Assembly: GCA_030150965.1 (NCBI GenBank)
Contig: JASLEW010000970.1
Coordinates: 1-6,802, forward strand
Direction: 5' to 3'
Length of the DNA: 6,802 bases
Source of the DNA: Thermoanaerobaculia bacterium
Lineage (GTDB): Bacteria; Acidobacteriota; Thermoanaerobaculia; Multivoradales; UBA5704
Numbering within the stretch: position 1 is the first letter of the stretch; every line of letters starts with the position of its first letter. Shown here one piece after another: positions 1 to 6,802 of this stretch. Below the pieces are notes generated by a model. It worked only from the letters and a program-made list of their open reading frames with translations, ran no database searches and had not been told where the DNA came from. Position numbers and translations under genes: made by a program.

Positions 1-1
1 G

Positions 2-2778
<2,777 letters not shown>

Positions 2779-2788
<10 letters not shown>

Positions 2789-5700
2789 CCGTCATCCCCT
2801 CGCCGCCGGGTCCCCGGGTCCCGCCGGGCGAGCGCCGCCCGCCGGCGGTCGGCGCGGTCCTGGCTGTGGGCGAAGCTCGGCGCCGCCTCCTCCTCGCCCG
2901 CGCCGAGGTGGCGGGCCAGCGCGGCGACCGTCGGGTGCTGGAAGAGGTCCACCATCGGGATGTGCCGGCCGAGCGCCTCTTCAAGCGCCGAATGCACGCG
3001 GGCCAGCTGCAGCGAATGGCCGCCCAGATCGAAGAAGTTGTCGTGGATCCCGACGCGCTCGCATTGCAACTGAGAGTGCCAGATGGCGACGATCCGGTCC
3101 TCCATCGCGGTGCGCGGCGCCTCGTAGGGTGCGGCCCCGGCCCCGGCCGCCGCCGCCAGCGCCGGCGGGCGAGCGCCCAGCCGGCCGGCGCGCTCGCGGT
3201 CCACGCCGCCGCCGGTCAGGAGGGGCAGGGCGTCGACCAGCACCAGGCGCTGCGGCACCGGCGCGGCAGCGCCGAGGCAGGTGCGCAGGTGGTCCAGGAG
3301 CTGGGCCGCGAGGCCGTCCGCCGGACGGTCCCGCCGATGGTCCCCGGGGTGGGGCGGCCCGGCGTCCGGCGCCTTTCCGGGCCGGGCATGGGCCGCGGGC
3401 GGGCGGCCCTTCCGGCGCGGCACCAGGTAGGCCACCAGGCCCTCTCCCTGCTCGACCGCCAGCGCGGCAGCGACCGCGGGATGCGTCAGCAGGGCGGCCT
3501 CCACCGCTCCCAGGACCCCCAGGTCATGGCGCCGGCCTGCCGCTTCGTGCGGCGCGGGGCCGCCGTCGTCGAGCCGCTGGAGCGCACCTCCCGCCAGCCG
3601 CCGGTAGAGCCGGCCGGTGCGATGGAGGCGGCCGCCGGGAGCCGCGCTCCAGGGGTCGGGCCAGAAGGCGGGTCCGTCGCCGGCCGCCCCCGCGGCGAGA
3701 GGAGCCGGCGCGTCGCCGCCGAAGCAGAGCTCGCCGCGCCCGCCAAGAGGTGCCAGGCCCAGGTGGCGGTCCAAGAGCACCGCGCGCCGGCCGGCGCCTT
3801 CCTGGTGCGGTGGCTCGCCCGGGTCCCGCGGCGCGCCGGCCGCCGCTGGCGCGGCATCGTTCCACTCCGCGAGCAGCTGATGCCGCTCGGCCGGCGACAG
3901 CAGCGGCACCTCGAGCAGGCAGCGTCCGGGCGCGGCCATGGCGCCGGCCAGCAGCCGCTGGAAGTGCTCGGCCAGGCGCGCGGCGCTGGCGCCGTCGTAG
4001 AGGTCGGCGTTGTACTCCAGGGTGCCGAGGATGCGGTCGCCCTCCTGCTGCAGCGACATGGTGAGGTCGAACTTGGCGGTGCCGGTCCCCGGCAGCAGCG
4101 GCGTCATGGCGAGCCCCGGCAGCGCCAGCGCCAGGGGCGGCATGTTCTGCACCGCGAACAGCACCTGGAACAGCGGGCTCGTGTCCAGCCGCCGCTTCGG
4201 CTGCAGCAGCTCGACCAGCATCTCGAAGGGCAGATCCTGGTGGGCGTAGGCGCCGAGCGTGGTGCGGCGGATGCGCTCCAGCGCCGCGGCGAAGCCGGGA
4301 TGGCCGGTGAGGTCGGCGCGCAGCACCAGGGTGTTGACGAAGAAGCCGACCAGGTTCTCGATCTCGCGGCGGTTGCGGTTGGCGATCGGGAAGCCGACGA
4401 CCACCTCTTCCTGCCCGCTGTAGCGGGCGAGGAGCGCCGCCCAGGCGGTGACCAGGACCATGAACAGGGTGGCGCGGCCCGGACGGCTGGCGGCGAGCGC
4501 CCGGCGCGAGATCTCCTCCGGCAGCCGGATGACGCGCTCGGCGCCGCGGAACGTGCGCAGCGCCGGCCGCGGCCGGTCGGCCGGCAGCTGCAGCACCTCC
4601 GGCGCCGCGGCCAGCTGCTGCCGCCACCACGCGACCTGCAACGCGAGGCGCGGGCCGCTCAGCCACCGGCGCTGCCAGACGGCGAAGTCGGCGTATTGCA
4701 GCGGCAGCTCGGGCAGCGGGTCCGGGCGCCGGCCGGCCGCCGCCGCGGCGCCGGGCTGGCCGTGGCCGGGGCCGCGGTCGGCAAGGTAGAGCGTCATCAG
4801 CTCACGGGTGAGGATGGCGAGCGACCAGCCGTCGCAGATGATGTGGTGGAGGACCAGGATCAGGATGTGCCGGTCCTCGGCCTCGCGCACCAGGAGCGTG
4901 CGCAGCAGCGGTCCGCGGGCGAGGTCGAAGGGGCGCCGCGCCATCTCGGCCGGCAGCGCCTCGGCAGCCCGGCGGCGCGCCGCCTCGCCGGGGCTCCCCT
5001 GTCCGCCCGGCCCACCCGGGCCGCTCGGCCCTCCAAGACCGCTGAGGTCGGCCAGCGGCAGCCAGGACGGTCCCGCCGGGACCGCGCCTCCGGCTCCGGC
5101 GCCCGCCGCCGGCAGGGGTGCGGGTGCGGCGATCACCTGGACCGGGTCGTTGCCGGCGAGGACGAAGGTGGTGCGGAGCGCCTCGTGGCGGCGCACCAGG
5201 GCGGCCAGGGCGCGTTGCAGCGCGGCGCGCGCCAGCCTGCCGGTCAGGCGCAGGGCGAACGGCACGTTGTAGAGCGCCAACCCCGGCTGCATGCGGTCGA
5301 TCAGCCACAGCCGCTCCTGGGCGAAGGAGAGCGGCAGCGGCCGGTCGCGGGGCGCCGCCGGGATGCCGGGCATCAGGCGATGGGCGGGGTCCGATCCCGC
5401 CGCGGCGGCCGGCGGCGCCGGGGGCCTGGCCGGGCCTGCCGGTCCCGCGGTGGCAGCCGGCCCTGCTGTGGCAGCATGCTCGGCCACGGCAGGTGGCGCG
5501 GCCGTGGCAGCTCGCTCGGCCACGGCGGGCGGCTCGCCCAAGGCACCCTGCCCGGTCGCGGCAGCTTGCCCGGCCGTGGTCGGTGGCCCGATCACGGCAG
5601 GTGGCCCTGCCGTGGCAGCACGCTCGCCCATCGCAGGTGGCGCGGCCGTAGCAGCGCGGCCGGCCAGCGCCGCCGCGGCCAGCGCCCCGCGGTCCACCTT

Positions 5701-6802
5701 GCCGTTCTCGTTGAGCGGCAGGGTGGGAAGGACGACGAACCTGGCGGGCACCATGAACTCGGGCAGGCGGGCGAGGAGGAAGGCGCGCAGGCTGGCGGCC
5801 GTGGTCCCGGCGCCGGCCGCGCCGCCGCCGGCCGTGAGGTAGGCCACCAGCTGCCGGTCGCCGTCCGCGCCGGCCTCGACCGCGGCCACCGCCTGGCGCA
5901 CCGCCGGGTGCGAGGCCAGCGCGGCCTCGACCTCGCCCAGCTCGATGCGGAAGCCGCGCAGCTTCACCTGGTGATCGAAGCGGCCGAGGAACTCGAGGCA
6001 CCCCCCGCCGTCCTGCCGCACGCGGTCGCCGGTGCGGTAGACGCGCCCGCCCGGCGGCCCGAAGGGGTCCGGCACGAACCGCAGGGCGGTCAGCTCGGGG
6101 CTCGCCAGGTAGCCGCGCGCCAGGCCGGCGCCGCCGAGGAGCAGCTCTCCCGCCGCGCCGTCCGGCTGCCGGCGGAGCTCGGCGTCCACGACGTGCAGCG
6201 CGGTGCCGGTGAGCGGGCGGCCGATCGGCACGGTCACGGCATCCGCCGCCACCGCCGCGACCGGATGGTAGCTGGCGAAGGTGGTGCTCTCGGTCGGCCC
6301 GTAGACATGCAGCAGCTGGTGCGGCGCGCCGGCGGCGAGCACCGCCCGCACCGCGCCGGCGTCCACCGCCTCGCCGCCGAAGAGCAGGCAGCGCAGGGCG
6401 CGGAAGGCGGCCGGCCGCTCGCGCGCCACCTGGTTGAACAGCGCCGTGGTGAGGAACATCACGCTGATGCCGAGCCGCTCGATCTGCTCGGCGAGCTCGC
6501 GCGGCGCGAGCGCCGCCTCGCGGCGGATGACCACCAGGCAGGCGCCGTTGAGCAGCGCCCCCCAGATCTCGAAGGTGGCGGCGTCGAAGGACGGGTTGGA
6601 GACCTGCGCCACCCGGTCGCCGGGCCGGATCTGCACGTAGTTGGTGTCCAGCACCAGACGGCGCACGGCCCGCTGCGGCACCGCCACCCCCTTGGGCCGG
6701 CCGGTCGAGCCGGAGGTGAACATGACGTAGGCCAGGCATTCGGCGTCCGGCGCCGCCGCGGGCCCGCCCTCCGCCGGGGCGGCGGAGGCCGGCTCTCTGC
6801 CG
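2779..6802 (-). CDS. Non-ribosomal peptide synthetase, A-C-(degenerate A)-PCP, 5' truncated
   Basis: The frame is open from the right edge; 27 codons precede the first visible Met (6723), which is internal to the A domain and not a start. Counting that Met as 1, the order is: A domain to about 348 (core motifs A3 to A10); 12-residue repeat linker 354-425; C domain about 463-934 with HHIICDG at 626-632; degenerate A remnant about 937-1184; PCP about 1203-1274 with Ser1237 in FFDLGGHSL; basic tail 1285-1309; stop TGA at 2781-2779. An NRPS of this type activates an amino acid as its adenylate, tethers it to the PCP phosphopantetheine arm and forms a peptide bond at the C domain. There is no carrier domain between A and C, and the second A domain cannot be catalytic, so the single visible PCP would have to be charged by the first A domain or by a separate enzyme. 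The following gene is a PKS, so the product should be a hybrid peptide-polyketide. Family assignment is secure; the chemistry of this odd domain order is not. Confidence 0.95.
2796..2801 (-). promoter_or_regulatory. Ribosome-binding site for the PKS gene
   Basis: GAGGGG (minus strand, 2801-2796) stands 7 nt before ATG 2788, inside the last codons of the NRPS. It decides the start: a GTG at 2782 in the same frame overlaps the NRPS stop as GTGA, but its spacing to this site is longer (13 nt). The overlap points to translational coupling of the two subunits. Confidence 0.7.
2797..2871 (-). other. Basic C-terminal tail of the NRPS, probable NRPS-to-PKS docking segment
   Basis: After the PCP and a short acidic linker (GEEEAAP), residues 1285-1309 contain SQDRADRRRAALARR followed by an Arg-rich end. 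It resembles the RAxKRKxAxxRQ-type helical tail that I recall after carrier domains at NRPS/PKS subunit boundaries. The PKS itself has only about 12 residues ahead of its KS, so it has no long N-terminal coiled coil. Docking, if it occurs, would therefore rely on this tail. The role is inferred by resemblance and position. Confidence 0.5.
2902..3117 (-). other. Peptidyl carrier protein (thiolation) domain
   Basis: Residues about 1203-1274 form a complete PCP: helix I PRTAMEDRIVAIWHSQL, then GIHDNFFDLGGHSLQLARV with Ser1237 (codon 3015-3013) as the phosphopantetheine attachment site, then helices ending VDLFQHPTVAALARHL. This is the only carrier domain visible in the window. It lies C-terminal to the dead A domain and just before the NRPS C-terminus, so its cargo should be handed to the KS of the next gene. 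Confidence 0.95.
3172..3915 (-). other. Degenerate, internally deleted adenylation domain remnant
   Basis: The sequence opens like any post-C A domain (PLLSPAERHQLLAEWNDA, 940-957), then jumps directly to the region just before A6: AVLLDRHLGLAPLGGRGELC (981-1000) followed by FGG. The roughly 300 residues carrying A1-A5, including the P-loop and the substrate pocket, are missing. Remaining motifs are eroded: A7 YRTGDL has become HRTGRL (1034-1039, Asp lost), A8 is barely recognisable around 1053-1084 (it ends AVEAALLTHPAV), A9 LPEYMVP has become LGAAAPVP, and A10 NGKVDR has become GGGVDR (1171-1176, catalytic Lys lost). A Pro/Arg/Gly-rich stretch interrupts it at about 1103-1137. The frame stays open and rejoins a well-conserved PCP, so it is retained as an inactive spacer or scaffold. 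Adenylation activity is not possible. Confidence 0.85.
3922..5337 (-). other. Condensation domain, LCL-like
   Basis: Motifs in order: C1 LSFAQERLWLIDRM (465-478); C2 RRHEALRTTF (511-520); C3 LHHIICDGWS (625-634) with the catalytic second His of HHxxxDG at codon 4845-4843; C4 YADFAVWQR (677-685); C5 VGFFVNTLVLR (792-802); C6 HQDLPFEMLVELL (828-840); C7 RRLDTSPLFQV (844-854). All core motifs are intact, so peptide-bond formation is expected. Two loops carry low-complexity additions: Gly/Pro-rich residues about 540-580 between C2 and C3, and GPGHGQPGAAAAAG at 651-664 between C3 and C4. The N-terminal motif looks LCL rather than starter-type or dual epimerising. No donor carrier domain lies directly upstream. 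Confidence 0.93.
4984..5043 (-). repeat. Collagen-like Gly/Pro-rich insertion in the C domain
   Basis: Residues 561-580 read SGLGGPSGPG then GPGGQGSPGE, roughly Gly-X-Y triplets. They sit between motifs C2 and C3, at the end of an Ala/Gly-rich stretch that starts near residue 538. Canonical C domains have a short loop here. The insertion is in frame and both flanks match the family, so it is a tolerated loop expansion rather than a break in the gene. Confidence 0.7.
5449..5664 (-). repeat. Six imperfect 12-residue (36-nt) coding repeats in the A-C linker
   Basis: Residues 354-425 divide into six 12-residue units: AGRAATAAPPAM, GERAATAGPPAV, IGPPTTAGQAAA, TGQGALGEPPAV, AERAATAAPPAV, AEHAATAGPAAT. 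At DNA level the plus strand shows a 36-nt period, for example the near-identical blocks beginning acggcaggtgg near 5484 and 5594. The units are contiguous with no spacers and remain in frame. The Ala/Pro/Thr/Gly composition suggests a flexible extended spacer. It continues into a further Pro/Ala-rich stretch (to about 445) before the C domain and lies where a carrier domain would normally be. A slippage-type tandem expansion is the likely origin. Confidence 0.85.
5680..6802 (-). other. Adenylation domain (NRPS A1), N-terminus outside window
   Basis: Core motifs seen (first visible Met = 1): A3 P-loop FTSGSTGRPKG (2-12); A4 FDAATFEIWG (46-55); A5 YGPTEST (141-147); A6 GELLLGG (192-198); A7 YRTGD (229-233); A8 QVKLRGFRIELGEVE (252-266); A9 LPEFMVP (320-326); A10 NENGKVDR (338-345) with the catalytic Lys342. 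All functional residues look intact, so this domain should adenylate an amino acid. Hand alignment to the GrsA specificity positions gives D47, A48, F51, F90, L114, G116, V140, T148, F149, K342, that is DAFFLGVTFK. From memory this type of code is seen in aliphatic, Val/Ile-like activating domains. That substrate call is an inference; the domain call is firm. Confidence 0.95.

Noticed and set aside
3172..3915. A sequencing frameshift as the cause of the degenerate A domain.
   Set aside because: The other minus-strand frames in this stretch show no A-domain motifs. The remnants of A6, A7, A8 and A10 all lie in the one NRPS frame that also encodes the intact PCP. A real deletion plus substitutions fits better.
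5449..5664. 36-nt periodic repeats as a possible CRISPR array.
   Set aside because: The units are contiguous with no unique spacers, keep the NRPS frame as 12-residue repeats, and diverge as coding repeats do.
6721..6723. ATG at 6723 as the NRPS start codon.
   Set aside because: It lies inside core motif A3 (AYVMFTSGSTG). The same frame continues open upstream for 27 codons to the edge and encodes the residues expected before A3, so the gene begins outside the window.

Overview
The window is almost entirely the inside of a hybrid NRPS/PKS assembly line encoded on the minus strand. It is very GC-rich (about 80% in the stretch I counted) and both genes run off a window edge. Transcription order is right to left. 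A 5'-truncated NRPS gene (6802 to 2779) is followed, with a 10-nt overlap, by a type I modular PKS gene that starts at an ATG at 2788. The PKS frame stays open to the left edge, but recognisable PKS sequence stops at about position 110.

NRPS layout, N to C: an adenylation (A) domain entered just before its core A3 motif, with a readable specificity code (DAFFLGVTFK by hand alignment). Next comes a linker of six imperfect 12-residue repeats where a carrier domain would be expected, then a complete LCL-like condensation (C) domain with an intact HHIICDG motif. After that lies a shrunken, clearly degenerate second A domain that has lost A1-A5 and the A10 lysine, then an intact peptidyl carrier domain (PCP) and a basic helical tail of the kind seen at NRPS-to-PKS junctions. 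PKS layout: a ketosynthase (KS) with an intact Cys-His-His triad, a KS-AT linker carrying a Gly/Ala/Glu-rich insertion, and an acyltransferase (AT) with GHSLGE and the malonyl-type HAFH motif. The AT lacks its last roughly 20-30 residues.

The first ~112 bases are something else. Read on the plus strand they encode the C-terminal part of a BolA-family protein. BolA homology and AT homology, on opposite strands, meet within a few bases at 105-120. At the same place GC content changes from about 63% to about 80%. This is a rearrangement breakpoint or a chimeric assembly join; sequence alone cannot decide which.

The NRPS presumably presents an aminoacyl or peptidyl thioester on its single visible PCP to the PKS KS, which would extend it with malonyl-CoA. 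The visible domain order A-C-(dead A)-PCP / KS-AT is non-canonical: A1 has no adjacent carrier and the carrier has no working A of its own. The organism is a high-GC bacterium. The BolA fragment looks proteobacterial, perhaps alphaproteobacterial, but because of the junction it may not come from the same genome as the NRPS/PKS. No RNA genes, CRISPR arrays, insertion sequences, promoters or terminators were recognised, and no gap over 300 bases lacks a gene.
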